Positions 36,741 through 46,518 of a stretch of DNA of 64,000 nt are shown in pieces. Below the pieces are notes generated by a model that saw only the letters and a program-made list of their open reading frames with translations, made no database searches and had not been told where the DNA came from. The stretch is taken from assembly GCA_964596105.1 (NCBI GenBank), contig CAZQRT010000001.1, forward strand, positions 1 through 64,000. Reading direction: 5' to 3'. The translations under genes and the position numbers were made by a program. Within the stretch, counting starts at the first letter, position 1. Every line of letters starts with the position of its first letter. This DNA comes from CAJUOR01 sp964596105. GTDB lineage: Bacteria; Bacillota_I; Bacilli_A; Erysipelotrichales; Coprobacillaceae.

Positions 36741-37736
36741 CTACTCACTTACCGGATACTGCGATTCATCCCACTGGTAGACCAGACTCGGATTCCGGTC
36801 ATCGACATAGTCTTCCATCTCTTTTGTCGTCAACAAAAACCGCCTTCCCGACCAGCCCTGGGTGGCATCCAGATGATACCAGCGGTCCGCGATCTTCACC
36901 ATATTCCAGAGATGGTAGTCGTTATAAGCGTGGACCTCAACATTCTCAAAGCCCAGCCTTGTCAACAGCGCCTCTAGAGAATAACAGTAAGCCGCGCAGT
37001 CGCCGCGCCGCGACTGCAAAACCTTTTTCGCACCGTCCCTCCAGTCCTCAAGCGCCGTCGTGCCGCTGTAGCGAATATTCGTATTCACCCAGTCATAGAC
37101 CGCTTCCGCCTTGGCGACATCGTCCATTTCCGGAAGGATGATCTCCGTTAAAATCTCATCACACAAAACATCCAGCTCTTCATCGTCCGTGCTCACCACC
37201 ATCGCGGCTGACTCACTGACAGTGACATGATAAGGCTGGCGCGCCTCATTGCCGCTTAAATCAGAAGCCGTCACCGTCATGGTATACTCCCCGGGCTTGT
37301 CAAAGTCGATTTTGGACGTATCGATCGTATACGTCACCTTCTGCTTGTCGGTGACATGAATGTGCTGGGAAAAATCATAGTTCACATCGTTAAAACGAAT
37401 CGTGATATCCTCGACATTCTCAAAAGCCGGCGCGGTGGTATCTTTGACCACCAGCTTGCTTGTGACCTGCTGGTCGCCGTACATGATCTCGACCGGAAAC
37501 TCTCCCAGCACGATATGCTCGGGATTGAAGCCCTGCACCGTGACATCCCCCTTCAAAAGGACATCATCTTTAAAATCATCCGCCATCTTATCGAGCACGA
37601 GATAATCGCCGATCGTTTTATCATATTCCGTCCCGTACTCCAGCACCACCTGCTTACGAGGAATCAGGCGCGTCGCTTTTGAACATCCCGTTAAAAAAAA
37701 CAGCGCGGCCACTGTCACGATTGTCCGTCTTTTCAT
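36741..37736 (-). CDS. transglutaminase-like lipoprotein
   Basis: 331-residue precursor with lipobox FLTGC (Cys18). The middle region (about 95-175) looks like an Ig/cadherin-type beta sandwich (DTTAPAFENVED, GEYTMTVTASDLSGNEA). The C-terminal domain is transglutaminase-like: RRGDCAAYC (catalytic Cys), YNDYHLWNMV (His) and WYHLDAT (Asp). Such surface proteins act as cysteine proteases or cross-linkers; the substrate is unknown. A start codon with AGGGATCAGG lies just after the tRNA operon terminator. Confidence 0.85.
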   Translation of the reverse strand: MKRRTIVTVAALFFLTGCSKATRLIPRKQVVLEYGTEYDKTIGDYLVLDKMADDFKDDVLLKGDVTVQGFNPEHIVLGEFPVEIMYGDQQVTSKLVVKDTTAPAFENVEDITIRFNDVNYDFSQHIHVTDKQKVTYTIDTSKIDFDKPGEYTMTVTASDLSGNEARQPYHVTVSESAAMVVSTDDEELDVLCDEILTEIILPEMDDVAKAEAVYDWVNTNIRYSGTTALEDWRDGAKKVLQSRRGDCAAYCYSLEALLTRLGFENVEVHAYNDYHLWNMVKIADRWYHLDATQGWSGRRFLLTTKEMEDYVDDRNPSLVYQWDESQYPVSE

Positions 37737-37753
37737 CCTGATCCCTCATTTAT

Positions 37754-37784
37754 ACAAAATAAACCGACCAGACGATCGGTTTTT
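37754..37784 (-). terminator. terminator of the tRNA operon
   Basis: AAACCGA and TCGGTTT (37761-37782) pair around an eight-base loop, with a T-rich 3' flank, 32 bases after the tRNA-Pro CCA. Confidence 0.8.
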
Positions 37785-37815
37785 ATAGCGACGAAGCACG
37801 CTTCGATATTGACGA

Positions 37816-37892
37816 TGGTCGAGGTGACAGGATTTGAACCTGCGACTTCTGCGACCCGAACACAGCGCTCTACCAAGCTGAGCCACACCTCG
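37816..37892 (-). tRNA. tRNA-Pro (anticodon CGG)
   Basis: 77 nt including an encoded CCA. The acceptor CGAGGTG pairs with CACCTCG; the anticodon stem CTGTG/CGCAG encloses loop TTCGGGT with anticodon CGG; the T arm is GCAGG-TTCAAAT-CCTGT. It is the last gene of the five-tRNA operon. Confidence 0.95.
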
Positions 37893-37924
37893 AACGAATT
37901 TATAAAAATCTTCAATCAAGCAAT

Positions 37925-38009
37925 TGGTGCGGGCAACAGGAATCGAACCTGCACGCCGCAAGGCGCTAGATCCTAAATCTAGTGCGTCTTCCAGTTCCGC
38001 CATGCCCGC
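37925..38009 (-). tRNA. tRNA-Leu (anticodon TAG)
   Basis: 85 nt with a long variable arm as expected for Leu and an encoded CCA. The acceptor GCGGGCA pairs with TGCCCGC; the anticodon stem CTAGA/TCTAG encloses TTTAGGA. Confidence 0.96.
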
Positions 38010-38016
38010 GAAAAAC

Positions 38017-38092
38017 TGGTGACCCGCAGGCGATTCGAACGCCTGACCCTTTGATTAAAAGTCAAATGCTCTACCGACTGAGCTAGCGGGTC
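38017..38092 (-). tRNA. tRNA-Lys (anticodon TTT)
   Basis: 76 nt with encoded CCA. The acceptor GACCCGC pairs with GCGGGTC; the anticodon stem TTTGA/TCAAA encloses CTTTTAA. Confidence 0.97.
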
Positions 38093-38096
38093 ATCA

Positions 38097-38180
38097 TGGT
38101 GGAGAGAGGTGGATTCGAACCACCGAACCCTCAGGAACTGATTTACAGTCAGCCGCGTTTGGCCACTTCGCTACCTCTCC
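38097..38180 (-). tRNA. tRNA-Tyr (anticodon GTA)
   Basis: 84 nt with a long variable arm and encoded CCA. The acceptor GGAGAGG pairs with TCTCTCC (one G-U); the anticodon loop is CTGTAAA. Confidence 0.97.
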
Positions 38181-38184
38181 GTCA

Positions 38185-38260
38185 TGGTGGGAGCTAACGG
38201 GCTCGAACCGCTGACCCTCTGCTTGTAGGGCAGACGCTCTCCCAACTGAGCTAAGCCCCC
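38185..38260 (-). tRNA. tRNA-Val (anticodon TAC)
   Basis: 76 nt with encoded CCA. The acceptor GGGGGCT pairs with AGCTCCC (one G-U); the anticodon stem TCTGC/GCAGA encloses CCTACAA. It is first in the operon. Confidence 0.97.
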
Positions 38261-38277
38261 ATCGCCAGCGCTTATAA

Positions 38278-38307
38278 ATCATAACACACCAAAGTCTCAT
38301 TCGTCAA
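38278..38307 (-). promoter_or_regulatory. promoter of the tRNA operon
   Basis: Minus-strand TTGACG (38302-38307) and TATGAT (38278-38283), spacer 18 bp, about 18 bases before tRNA-Val. Confidence 0.75.
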
Positions 38308-38367
38308 TGCTTTTTTCTAGAAACCTGATACGTTTTGTATTATAATATCACCAAGGAGGAATCAATC

Positions 38368-39135
38368 ATGAGACTGATTTTAAACGGTGATGATTTTGGC
38401 ATTACCTATGCCTGTAACGCCGCCATCATTGACTGTTATACCAGAGGAGTCCTGACATCCGCCAGCCTGATGGTCAACATGCCCGCGGCGCCGCACGCCG
38501 CCCGGCTGATGAAAAAATACCCGAGACTTAGCGTTGGCATCCATTTGAACCTGACCGTCGGCAAACCCCTGACACCAGGCCTGAAGACCCTCGTCAAAGA
38601 AGACGGCACCTTTAATAAAGGCATGCTCCAGGACAGTTCCCACGTCGACGAGAAAGAAATCCGCGCCGAGCTGCAGGCCCAGATGGACCGCTATATCGAA
38701 CTGACCGGACAGCTGCCCGATCACATCAACAGCCACCACGGCATCGAGCTCATCAAGGGAGCCGAAGCGATTGTCTGTGAAATGTCGAGGGGCTATGACC
38801 GCCCGGTAAGGCGCTTTTTCACCCTGCCGGAAGGCAACCACAAAGACATCGATTTTGAAATCCCCGGCATGCGCTTCGCCATGAAACCTGACGCCTATTC
38901 CGACCCTTCCGATCTCATCAATATGTTCTCAAAGGAAGAATTGAACAGCGATCAGATCTTTGAATACGCCAACCATCCCGGCTATGTGGATTATGAGATC
39001 CTGCAGTTTTCCAGCCTGACCACCGGCCGCGCCTATGACGCCCATGTCTTTTTAAGCCCCGAAGTCAAGGCCTGGCTAAAAGCCCACCCGGAGATTGAAG
39101 TTTGCGACTACCGCGCGATCAGAAAATTGAAATGA
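38368..39135 (+). CDS. ChbG/YdjC-family carbohydrate deacetylase
   Basis: 255 residues. The family removes acetyl groups from N-acetylated oligosaccharides such as diacetylchitobiose. Metal-site residues are in ILNGDDFG (Asp), HLNLT (His) and HINSHHG (His). The ATG at 38368 follows AAGGAGG; a TATAAT box lies about 25 bases upstream. It is a single-gene unit. The true substrate is unknown. Confidence 0.88.
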   Translation: MRLILNGDDFGITYACNAAIIDCYTRGVLTSASLMVNMPAAPHAARLMKKYPRLSVGIHLNLTVGKPLTPGLKTLVKEDGTFNKGMLQDSSHVDEKEIRAELQAQMDRYIELTGQLPDHINSHHGIELIKGAEAIVCEMSRGYDRPVRRFFTLPEGNHKDIDFEIPGMRFAMKPDAYSDPSDLINMFSKEELNSDQIFEYANHPGYVDYEILQFSSLTTGRAYDAHVFLSPEVKAWLKAHPEIEVCDYRAIRKLK

Positions 39136-39156
39136 CGGCATCAGCCGTCATTTTTC
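39131..39156. terminator. bidirectional terminator between chbG-like gene and the suf unit
   Basis: ATGACGGC and GCCGTCAT enclose an ATCA loop, with T runs on both strands. It serves the plus-strand deacetylase and the converging minus-strand cyclo-ligase gene. Confidence 0.88.
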
Positions 39157-39630
39157 AGTTATAATCAAGGTCATTTTGCGGTCGTACCAGTCCGTTTCAA
39201 AATCCGCCTCATAAGCGGAAAAACAAACCCCGATCGCCACGCAGTCGTGGCGCGCGAGATAGCGGTCATAATACCCGCCGCCATATCCCAGGCGGTAACC
39301 GTCCGCCCGGTATCCCAGCATCGGGCAGAGCAATAGATCCGGAATGACCTCAGCTCCGCAAGGTTCCCAAATCCCGAAACGACTTTTTTCAAAGCGGCCG
39401 TTATCGCGGGCGAAAATCATCTCTTTTTTAGAGATGACGCGAGGATAGCAGAAGATCCTGTCATCACTTGTTAATGGGAGGATATTCACCTCATGGGCAA
39501 TCGGCTGATAAATACCGACGATTTTTGCTTTCTGATAATAAGGATTCATCCTGATTTTCGCGATAATCCGGCTGCTGTCTGCTACTATATCCTTGGCCAG
39601 CAGTATCTGGCGCGCGGTTTTCTTATCCAA
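39148..39630 (-). CDS. 5-formyltetrahydrofolate cyclo-ligase
   Basis: Recycles 5-formyl-THF to 5,10-methenyl-THF with ATP. The 160-residue protein carries the signature [12 protein letters not shown] near residue 115 and an N-terminal [10 protein letters not shown]; the length is slightly short (usual 180-200). The start is a TTG overlapping the sufB end by 8 bases with a weak ribosome site, so it is probably coupled to sufB. Confidence 0.9.
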   Translation of the reverse strand: MDKKTARQILLAKDIVADSSRIIAKIRMNPYYQKAKIVGIYQPIAHEVNILPLTSDDRIFCYPRVISKKEMIFARDNGRFEKSRFGIWEPCGAEVIPDLLLCPMLGYRADGYRLGYGGGYYDRYLARHDCVAIGVCFSAYEADFETDWYDRKMTLIITEK

Positions 39631-40957
39631 TGCTGTCGGTCATATCGAGCTTGAGCAGCTGATTGAGCTCCACGGCATACTCCATCGGCAGTTCCCGGGA
39701 AAACGGCTCGATAAAGCCCATCACGATCATCTCGGTGGCCTGCGCTTTCGTCAGACCGCGGCTCATAAGATAGAACAGCTGATCCTCGCTGACCTTGGAA
39801 ACCGTCGCCTCATGTTCAATGATCGACTGGTTGTTCTCGACAAAATTGGTCGGCACCGTGTCGCTGGTGGAAAGATCATCCAGAATCAGCGTGTCGCATT
39901 CCACCTTGGAGCGGGCCCCGACAGCCTTGGGAGTATGGCGGACCAGCCCGCGGTAATTGACCTTGCCGCCCGTCCGCGATACCGACTTGGAAATAATCTG
40001 ACTGGAGGTATTTGGAGCCAGATGAATCATTTTGCTGCCCGAGTCGATGGTCTGGACATTTTCCGCGACGGCGATCGTGATGCACGTTCCCTTCGCCCCC
40101 GGCCCCGCTAACACGCAGGCCGGATATTTCATCGTGGCGAGACTGCCGATATTGCCGTCCACCCACTCCATCGATCCGTTTTCTTCCACATACGCTCGTT
40201 GCGTGACGAGATTGTATATATTTTTCGACCAGTTTTGAATCGTCGTGTAACGGCAGCGGGCATTCTTCTTGACGATGATCTCGACCACCCCGGCATGCAG
40301 CGAGTCTTTAGAGTAGCTTGGCGCCGTGCAGCCTTCCACATAGTGAATGTCCGAACCTTCATCAACGATGATCAGGGTGCGCTCAAACTGGGCCATGCGC
40401 TCCGAGTTAATGCGGAAATAAGACTGCAGAGGCTTTTCCAGCGTCACGTGCGGCGGGACATAAATAAACGAACCGCCCGACCACACCGCCCCGTTCAAGG
40501 CCGAAAACTTATTGTCATCATAAGGAATCACGGTATCAAAATACTTGCGGAAAATATCCGGATGCTCCCTTAAACCGCTGTCGATATCAAGGAAAATGAC
40601 GCCCTTCTCGCGCACCTCGGAAAGCATGTTGTGATAGACGACCTCGGATTCATACTGGGCGCTGGCGCCGGCTAAAAACTTCTGCTCCGCTTCCGGAATG
40701 CCCAGCTTGTTGAAGGTATCCTTGATCTCTGCCGGCACCTCGTCCCACTTGTCGGTGAGATGATCGCTGGGCCGGATGTAATAGGTGTAATCATCAAAAT
40801 CCATACCGGAAAGATCGATGCCCCAGTCGGGCAGCGGCTTGTCCAGAAAGCACTGCAGCGACTTCAGGCGGTATTCCGTCATCCATTCCGGCTCATTTTT
40901 AATCCTGGAGATCTCCTTCACCACCTCGGCATTTAATCCCTTCGGTGTTTTAAACAT
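39623..40957 (-). CDS. sufB: Fe-S cluster assembly scaffold SufB
   Basis: Scaffold subunit of the SufBCD complex, 444 residues. Conserved segments include [48 protein letters not shown] and the C-terminal [20 protein letters not shown]. It is the fifth gene of the suf operon, overlapping sufU by 8 bases. It is slightly shorter at the N terminus than the ~465-residue B. subtilis protein. Confidence 0.97.
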   Translation of the reverse strand: MFKTPKGLNAEVVKEISRIKNEPEWMTEYRLKSLQCFLDKPLPDWGIDLSGMDFDDYTYYIRPSDHLTDKWDEVPAEIKDTFNKLGIPEAEQKFLAGASAQYESEVVYHNMLSEVREKGVIFLDIDSGLREHPDIFRKYFDTVIPYDDNKFSALNGAVWSGGSFIYVPPHVTLEKPLQSYFRINSERMAQFERTLIIVDEGSDIHYVEGCTAPSYSKDSLHAGVVEIIVKKNARCRYTTIQNWSKNIYNLVTQRAYVEENGSMEWVDGNIGSLATMKYPACVLAGPGAKGTCITIAVAENVQTIDSGSKMIHLAPNTSSQIISKSVSRTGGKVNYRGLVRHTPKAVGARSKVECDTLILDDLSTSDTVPTNFVENNQSIIEHEATVSKVSEDQLFYLMSRGLTKAQATEMIVMGFIEPFSRELPMEYAVELNQLLKLDMTDSIG

Positions 40958-41402
40958 CCTGATCCCTTTCCTTGGCCTGGGTGATGAGCTTCATGATCGC
41001 GTCCCAGCCCAGGGTCGCGCATTTAATGCGGTTGGCCTGCTTATAAGTATTCTGAAAAGCGACCGCCTCCTGCAAGATTTCCGGGTCGTAATCCCGCTCG
41101 TAAATCATATTCATATACTGATCAATAATTTCCTGAGCCTCGTCAAACGTTTTGCCGATCAAAAGCTCACTCATCATGGACGTGCTGGCCGTGCAGATCG
41201 CGCAGGCCTCGCCGTCAAAGCGGATATCTTCAATCTTGTCCCCGCTGATCTTGGCCTGGACATCGATATTGTCAATGCAGGTCGCTGAATCCATATTCAC
41301 CTTTAAATATTCCGGATCATCCGACAAACCGTGATTTCGGGGATAGCGGTAATGGTCCATGATCAGCTCGCGCATCATGCTTTGATCAATCGAAGAAGGC
41401 AT
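40950..41402 (-). CDS. sufU: Fe-S assembly protein SufU
   Basis: Zinc-dependent sulfur acceptor for SufS, 150 residues. The Cys/Asp set typical of SufU is visible: Asp in [10 protein letters not shown] with its Cys pair, and Cys in IKCATLGWD. The ATG at 41402 (MPSSIDQ) overlaps the sufS stop by 17 bases, with AAAGGAG 12 bases upstream. SufU rather than SufE is the Gram-positive arrangement. Confidence 0.94.
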   Translation of the reverse strand: MPSSIDQSMMRELIMDHYRYPRNHGLSDDPEYLKVNMDSATCIDNIDVQAKISGDKIEDIRFDGEACAICTASTSMMSELLIGKTFDEAQEIIDQYMNMIYERDYDPEILQEAVAFQNTYKQANRIKCATLGWDAIMKLITQAKERDQDV

Positions 41403-42612
41403 CGAGAAAGTCATCTCCTTTTTTCGCGACACGCACCAGGGCGTCGACATCTTCTTTCGTGTTGTATAAATACAGGCTGGCGCGCACGGTATTGGTCACC
41501 CCGAGAAACTGATCCAGGATCTTGGCGCAATGCTGACCGGCCCGCACCGCGATGCCGTACTTGTTGAAAAGGGAAGCCGCGTCCTGACTGAACACGCCCT
41601 TGATATTAAAAGCGATCGGTCCTAATTCAGCGGTCGGGTTGTACAGCTCCACCTTGTCCACCTTGGAAAGTTCCTGCACGGCATATTTTCTTAAAGCTTT
41701 CTCATGCGCGGTGATGTTGTCCATGCCGATCGCGGACAGATAATTCACCGCGGCGCCCAGCCCGATCACCCCGGCGATATTCTGGGTGCCGGCCTCAAAC
41801 TTGTCGGGCGCGTCTTTATAGTTCACCAGACCGCAGGCGTCATAATCCGCGTTGTTGCCGCCGCCGCTGCGCGTCGGGGTCATCTTCTGCAGTAAATCAT
41901 ACTTGCCGTAAAGCACCCCGATGCCGGTCGGCCCGCACATCTTATGGCCGGAAAACGAGAGAAAATCACAGTCGAGATCCTGGACATCCACCGCGATATG
42001 CGGGACGCTCTGGGCGCCGTCCAGACTGACTAAGATGCCCTTTTCATGGGCGAAAGCGATGATCTCTTTAGCCGGCAGGATGTGCCCTAAAACATTAGTC
42101 ACCTGCGCCAGGGAAATCATTTTCGTGTGCTCATTGACCGCTTTTTTGACATTTTCCAGCGTGACCTTGCCCTCGTCATCGAGATCGATAAAAGACACCT
42201 TGATGCCGATCGCCTTCTCCAGCTCATACCACGGCAAGGTGTTGGAAGCGTGTTCCGCCACGCTGATCAAAACCTCGTCCCCGCTTTTTAAAAAATGCGC
42301 CGCGTAACCATACGCCACAAGATTCAAAGAATCCGTGGTGCCGGAGGTGAAGACCACTTCATTTTTATCGGCGGCGTGAATAAAATCAGCCACCGCCTGA
42401 CGGGCCTCATCGTATTTTCGGTCGACGATCGCCGATAAATCATAGTCGCCGCGATGGGCGTTGGCGGTATAGCTGGTATAATACTCCACGATCGCGTCGA
42501 TAACAGACTGCGGCTTGAACGTCGTCGCGCCGTTATCGAGATAAACTAAAGGAGCTCCCTGCATCGTGACGCTGCCGTTCAGCATGGGAAAGTCCTTGCG
42601 GTACTGTTCCAT
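41386..42612 (-). CDS. sufS: cysteine desulfurase SufS
   Basis: PLP enzyme that takes sulfur from cysteine, 408 residues. PLP Lys is in FLSFSGHKMCGPTG, the catalytic Cys in VRAGQHCAKI, and the N-terminal YLDNGATTFKP is typical of the SufS class. It starts at the last base of the sufD stop region, so translation is coupled. Confidence 0.97.
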   Translation of the reverse strand: MEQYRKDFPMLNGSVTMQGAPLVYLDNGATTFKPQSVIDAIVEYYTSYTANAHRGDYDLSAIVDRKYDEARQAVADFIHAADKNEVVFTSGTTDSLNLVAYGYAAHFLKSGDEVLISVAEHASNTLPWYELEKAIGIKVSFIDLDDEGKVTLENVKKAVNEHTKMISLAQVTNVLGHILPAKEIIAFAHEKGILVSLDGAQSVPHIAVDVQDLDCDFLSFSGHKMCGPTGIGVLYGKYDLLQKMTPTRSGGGNNADYDACGLVNYKDAPDKFEAGTQNIAGVIGLGAAVNYLSAIGMDNITAHEKALRKYAVQELSKVDKVELYNPTAELGPIAFNIKGVFSQDAASLFNKYGIAVRAGQHCAKILDQFLGVTNTVRASLYLYNTKEDVDALVRVAKKGDDFLDAFFD

Positions 42613-43490
42613 TAAAGATCACCAACCTTCTTTGCCAGAAACGCCTGAAAATATTCTTCCAGACCCGGAAACGAAATCGCCTTGACGGCCGGCATTAAGT
42701 AGCCTGTCGTGATCAGCCGGGTAGCCTGGGAACGGGTCAGTCCGCGGCTTTCCAGATAGTAGAGATGCTCTTCGTTGACCGCTCCGACCGCCGCGGCATG
42801 GGATGCCGCGACATCATAATCATCAATATATAAATAAGGATTGGCCTTGGCCAGACACTCCTTGTCAAAGACGATGATGCGGCTGGTCTGATGGCTCTGT
42901 GCCTGGCTGCAGCCCTTTTGGATGCGGCCCACGCCGTCAAAAATCAGCGCGCCGCGCTGCCGGACCACGCCGGCGTTTTCCATGAGACCGTAGGTATGGG
43001 GCTGGTGATGGTTAATCGTCAGCTGATAATGCTTCTTTTGCTCCTGGTCGCTGACCGCCGCCATATAGAGATGACTGCGGGCTCCGCCGCCATTCAAATT
43101 GATGACAACCTGCCCGTCGGTATTGCCGTCACTCAGCTCGCCGTAACTCACCAGTAAATTCGCGTCTCTGGCCATGTTCATGGTATCGCTATAGACCATG
43201 TCGCGGTGAGTGCCTTCATGAAAGAACATCGCGGTCATGTCGCTGTTCTCCCCCATCGTCACTTCGCGCGAGAGCTTTCCGCCTTGCGGGATGTTCCGCT
43301 TTTCCCATAAAACCAGCCGGCTGGAAGGCCAAAGCTCATAATGGATGTTTAAGCCCTTCGTGATGTCCAGTTCCAGCTGGACGTCTTTTTTTATGGTGAC
43401 AGCCAATGTATCATCTAGGATAGCCAGGCGGCATGATTCATCTTCAAAAGGCAGAGTATCAAGATGAAAGCGGTAATTTTTCTTACTCAT
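42612..43490 (-). CDS. sufD: Fe-S assembly protein SufD
   Basis: Partner of SufB and SufC, 292 residues, shorter than typical SufD (about 430). The conserved core is present: RGALIFDGVGRIQKGC, SQAHQTSRIIVFD-like segment and SHAAAVGAVNEEHLYYLESRG. The N-terminal part is reduced. It overlaps sufC by 8 bases and sufS by one. Confidence 0.93.
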   Translation of the reverse strand: MSKKNYRFHLDTLPFEDESCRLAILDDTLAVTIKKDVQLELDITKGLNIHYELWPSSRLVLWEKRNIPQGGKLSREVTMGENSDMTAMFFHEGTHRDMVYSDTMNMARDANLLVSYGELSDGNTDGQVVINLNGGGARSHLYMAAVSDQEQKKHYQLTINHHQPHTYGLMENAGVVRQRGALIFDGVGRIQKGCSQAQSHQTSRIIVFDKECLAKANPYLYIDDYDVAASHAAAVGAVNEEHLYYLESRGLTRSQATRLITTGYLMPAVKAISFPGLEEYFQAFLAKKVGDL

Positions 43491-44301
43491 GAGGATTTGC
43501 CGCGCAGACGCCTAGCACCGCCGGGGCCGGACGGGTGTAATCGTCGTCTTCCACCAGTTTTTCCCCGTATTCCTGAACCCAGGCGTAGCCCTCCTGATCA
43601 ATTTTCGTGATCAGCTCGGTGCCGCCCGAAACGAGGATGCGGCCGTTCACCAGGACATGGACATGGCTGACCGGCACCAGTTCAAACAGGCGCTGGTAAT
43701 GGGATACCATCATGCAGCCGAAATCGCCGCCGCGCATCTCGTTGATCGCCTCCGCCACGACCTTTAAAGCGTCGACATCAAGACCCGAGTCTATTTCATC
43801 AAGCAAAGCGATCTTGGGCTGCAAAAGTTTCATCTGCAGGATTTCATTGCGCTTTTTTTCGCCGCCGGAAAAACCTTCGTTTAAATAGCGGTGGGCAAGA
43901 TTTTCATCCATCTTTAAATCCGCGATGTTTTTTTCCAGGGTGCGGATAAACTGAAACAAAGAGACCGGCTTTTCGCGCCGCGCGTTGAGCGCCGCGCGCA
44001 GAAAATCCATATTGGTGACGCCGGGAATCTCCTGCGGGTACTGCATGCCCAAAAACAATCCGGCCCGCGCCCTTTCATCGACTGTCATATCTAATAAATT
44101 CATCCCGTCCAGCGTGATCGTGCCGCCGGTGACCTGATATTTCGGATGTCCCATGATGGCGGACAACAGCGTCGATTTGCCATTGCCGTTCGGTCCCATC
44201 AAAGCGTGGACCTCGCCGGTTTTGATTTCCAGATCGATGCCGTGTAAAATTTCTTTATCCGAGATGGCTACGCGCAGCTTGTCTATCTTGAGTATCGCCA
44301 T
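43483..44301 (-). CDS. sufC: Fe-S assembly ATPase SufC
   Basis: ABC-type ATPase of the SufBCD complex, 272 residues. Walker A is GPNGNGKST, the signature is GFSGGEKKRNE and Walker B is IALLDEIDSGLD. It is slightly longer than usual owing to a C-terminal tail ending GVCAANPHE. It is the first gene of sufCDSUB-cyclo-ligase, behind its own promoter and a GAAAGGGGC ribosome site. Confidence 0.97.
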   Translation of the reverse strand: MAILKIDKLRVAISDKEILHGIDLEIKTGEVHALMGPNGNGKSTLLSAIMGHPKYQVTGGTITLDGMNLLDMTVDERARAGLFLGMQYPQEIPGVTNMDFLRAALNARREKPVSLFQFIRTLEKNIADLKMDENLAHRYLNEGFSGGEKKRNEILQMKLLQPKIALLDEIDSGLDVDALKVVAEAINEMRGGDFGCMMVSHYQRLFELVPVSHVHVLVNGRILVSGGTELITKIDQEGYAWVQEYGEKLVEDDDYTRPAPAVLGVCAANPHE

Positions 44302-44326
44302 ATTTTAACGCCCCTTTCACACAGAT

Positions 44327-44355
44327 ATTTTACTAAAAATCATGATCTAATGCAA
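44327..44355 (-). promoter_or_regulatory. suf operon promoter
   Basis: Minus-strand TTGCAT (44350-44355) and TAAAAT (44327-44332), spacer 17 bp, 26 bases before the sufC start. Confidence 0.65.
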
Positions 44356-44429
44356 CTTATTAGAAAGCGCAAATTGTTGCAGTCAAAGCGCCGGAAATGT
44401 GATATATTTATGAAGGGGAGGGATGGCTT

Positions 44430-45497
44430 GTGTCAATATTTAAAAAAATTCTCGCTTTCATGGATGATTCCAGTCATTTTATCATGTTGGTCAATGTCAT
44501 CCTGTGTGTCGCCTCGCTGTTTCTGTTCTACGAGCTTTTCCCGTTATGGCGCCAGCTCATCGCTTTCGCCTGGGTCATCATCAAACCATTCCTTCTGGCT
44601 TTCGCCCTGGCCTACATTCTCGATCCGGTCATTTCCTGGCTGGAAAACCTCGGCATGAAGCGCACCTTCGCTATCGCGATTGTCGTCGGCATGTTCATCC
44701 TGATGCTTTTGATCGTCGTCGGCACCCTTTTGCCGATGCTTTACAGCAGCCTGCAGGATCTCGTCGGACCATTGACAGACGGCTTAAACGAAATCGCGAC
44801 GTTTTTAGATAAACACTTTCATCTCGACATCTACGTCATCGCCAGTCAGATCTCTGACACCATCACCCAGTGGCTGAGTGAGTTCTCATTTTTAAATACC
44901 GTGACCGGCATCATCAGCTACACGGTCGAAAAGATCGGCAGCTACCTGTTCTACGGGATCCTCGCGATTTATTTCATGGTGGACTACAAGGCGATCCGCA
45001 ACGGCATCAAACGCCTGATCCATGATATTTCCGGTGATTTATATTACTGTGTCAAACAAGTCGACGCCTACCTGATCACCTATTTTCAGACATTCCTTCT
45101 GCTGATGGTGATCCAGATGGTGATGTACGGTTTTGTCTATCTCGTCGTCGGCCACCCGAACTGGCTGCTTCTGGGCATCCTGTCGGGGCTTTCCTGCATT
45201 TTCCCTTACATCGGCCCGATGATCGTCAATGTCGTGGGGTTTCTGACCGCCTTGAATCTGCCCTTCTTCAACATCGTTATGCTTTTGGTCTTAATGTTTG
45301 TGCAGTCCAATCTCGACTCGTATTTCATCACCCCGAAAGTCTACTCCACGCGTATTAAAATCGAACCCGTGCTGGTGCTGTTCGCGATCCTGACCGGCTC
45401 CACTTTATTCGGGGCCTGGGGCGTGGTTATCGCCATGCCGGTCTTAATGATCATCAAGGTCGGCTGGCAGTCGTACCGCCAACTTAAAAAAACATAA
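44430..45497 (+). CDS. AI-2E family transporter (permease PerM-like)
   Basis: 355-residue integral membrane protein with about eight helices and a large extracytoplasmic loop near residues 90-170. The C-terminal family segment GLSCIFPYIGPMI and FVQSNLDSYFITPKVYS are characteristic. The family name refers to TqsA, but most members have other or unknown substrates, including Na/H exchange. The start is GTG (MSIFKK), eight bases after GGGGAGG. It is convergent with nothing and divergent from suf. Confidence 0.9.
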   Translation: MSIFKKILAFMDDSSHFIMLVNVILCVASLFLFYELFPLWRQLIAFAWVIIKPFLLAFALAYILDPVISWLENLGMKRTFAIAIVVGMFILMLLIVVGTLLPMLYSSLQDLVGPLTDGLNEIATFLDKHFHLDIYVIASQISDTITQWLSEFSFLNTVTGIISYTVEKIGSYLFYGILAIYFMVDYKAIRNGIKRLIHDISGDLYYCVKQVDAYLITYFQTFLLLMVIQMVMYGFVYLVVGHPNWLLLGILSGLSCIFPYIGPMIVNVVGFLTALNLPFFNIVMLLVLMFVQSNLDSYFITPKVYSTRIKIEPVLVLFAILTGSTLFGAWGVVIAMPVLMIIKVGWQSYRQLKKT

Positions 45498-45500
45498 GCT

Positions 45501-45529
45501 TTGAAATATCAGCGAAATCAGTTTATAAT
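45501..45529 (+). promoter_or_regulatory. promoter of the foldase-HIT unit
   Basis: TTGAAA (45501-45506) and TATAAT (45524-45529), spacer 17 bp, 30 bases before the lipoprotein start, which has AAAGGAGG. Confidence 0.8.
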
Positions 45530-45558
45530 ACACCCGTGTTTAAAGGAGGAAAACGTAC

Positions 45559-46518
45559 ATGAAGGTCACGAAGAAAACCGTCGCGGTCCTTTTCGCCGGA
45601 GCGCTGCTGGCCGGATGCGCCGGCAATACCCAGGCGAATAACGGGATCATCGCCGCGGTCAATGGCGATCACCAGGTGACGGCGCAAAACTTTTACGATG
45701 ATATGATGGCCAATACGAATGCCCAGGCATCGATATGCGATTATATCATCGAGCAGCTGATCCGGACGAATTATCCGGTCACCGACGCGATGGAAACAGA
45801 AGTGCAGTTGAATGTCGAAAACATTCAAAATCAATATACCACCATTTACGGGGCTGAGGCCGAAAATTATTTGAATCAGGCTTTGAACCAGTCCGGATTT
45901 GCCAGCCTGGAAGATTACCAGGAAGCGATGCTCTACTCATTCGAAATGCGCGAATTTCTGCAGGCCTATGTCGACGAGCATTTTGAGGAACTGTTCAATG
46001 ATTACTATGAAACCAAAAATCCCCGCTATGTCTCCCATGTCCTGATCAAGATGGAAGATCCTGACAACCCTACCGAGGAAGAGCAGGCCAAACTGGACGA
46101 AGTGCAAAAGCTGATCGATGAGAAGCAGGATTTCGCCGAAATCGCCAAAGAGCATTCTGACGACACCTCCGCCTCTAACGGCGGGGCGCTGGGCATCTGC
46201 GATGAGGATACCAATTTTGTCACGGAGTTTAAAGAAGTCGCCCTGGCTTTAAAACCGGGGGAAATCTCCCCGGCGACGAAGTCGGAATACGGCTACCATT
46301 TCATCATGGTCACCTCGACCGACAAGGAAGAGATGAAAAAAGATGAACAGGTGACCGATGACCTGCTTCTATCCTATGATCCTTATCTGCTCTACGTCGC
46401 CTGCGGCGAATACGATCTCGATATCAAGGATGAAAAGATCAAGGAAATTTATGAAAATACCCTTCAGGAGCGCCTGGAGGCCCGCGAGGAAAGCCGCAAG
46501 GAGAGTGACGAAGCATGA
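45559..46518 (+). CDS. prsA: PrsA-like peptidylprolyl isomerase lipoprotein
   Basis: Extracytoplasmic foldase, 319 residues with lipobox LLAGC (Cys20). An N-terminal SurA-like chaperone helix region (about 30-150) leads to a parvulin domain (about 153-255: YVSHVLIKM, DFAEIAKEHSDD, NGGALGICDED, GYHFIMVTSTD). The C-terminal tail is charged and helical. It overlaps the second foldase gene by four bases. Confidence 0.92.
   Translation: MKVTKKTVAVLFAGALLAGCAGNTQANNGIIAAVNGDHQVTAQNFYDDMMANTNAQASICDYIIEQLIRTNYPVTDAMETEVQLNVENIQNQYTTIYGAEAENYLNQALNQSGFASLEDYQEAMLYSFEMREFLQAYVDEHFEELFNDYYETKNPRYVSHVLIKMEDPDNPTEEEQAKLDEVQKLIDEKQDFAEIAKEHSDDTSASNGGALGICDEDTNFVTEFKEVALALKPGEISPATKSEYGYHFIMVTSTDKEEMKKDEQVTDDLLLSYDPYLLYVACGEYDLDIKDEKIKEIYENTLQERLEAREESRKESDEA

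Noticed and set aside
37733..38300. Small minus-strand frames across the tRNA cluster
   Set aside because: They translate tRNA genes and their spacers; the tRNA folds with CCA ends explain the sequence.
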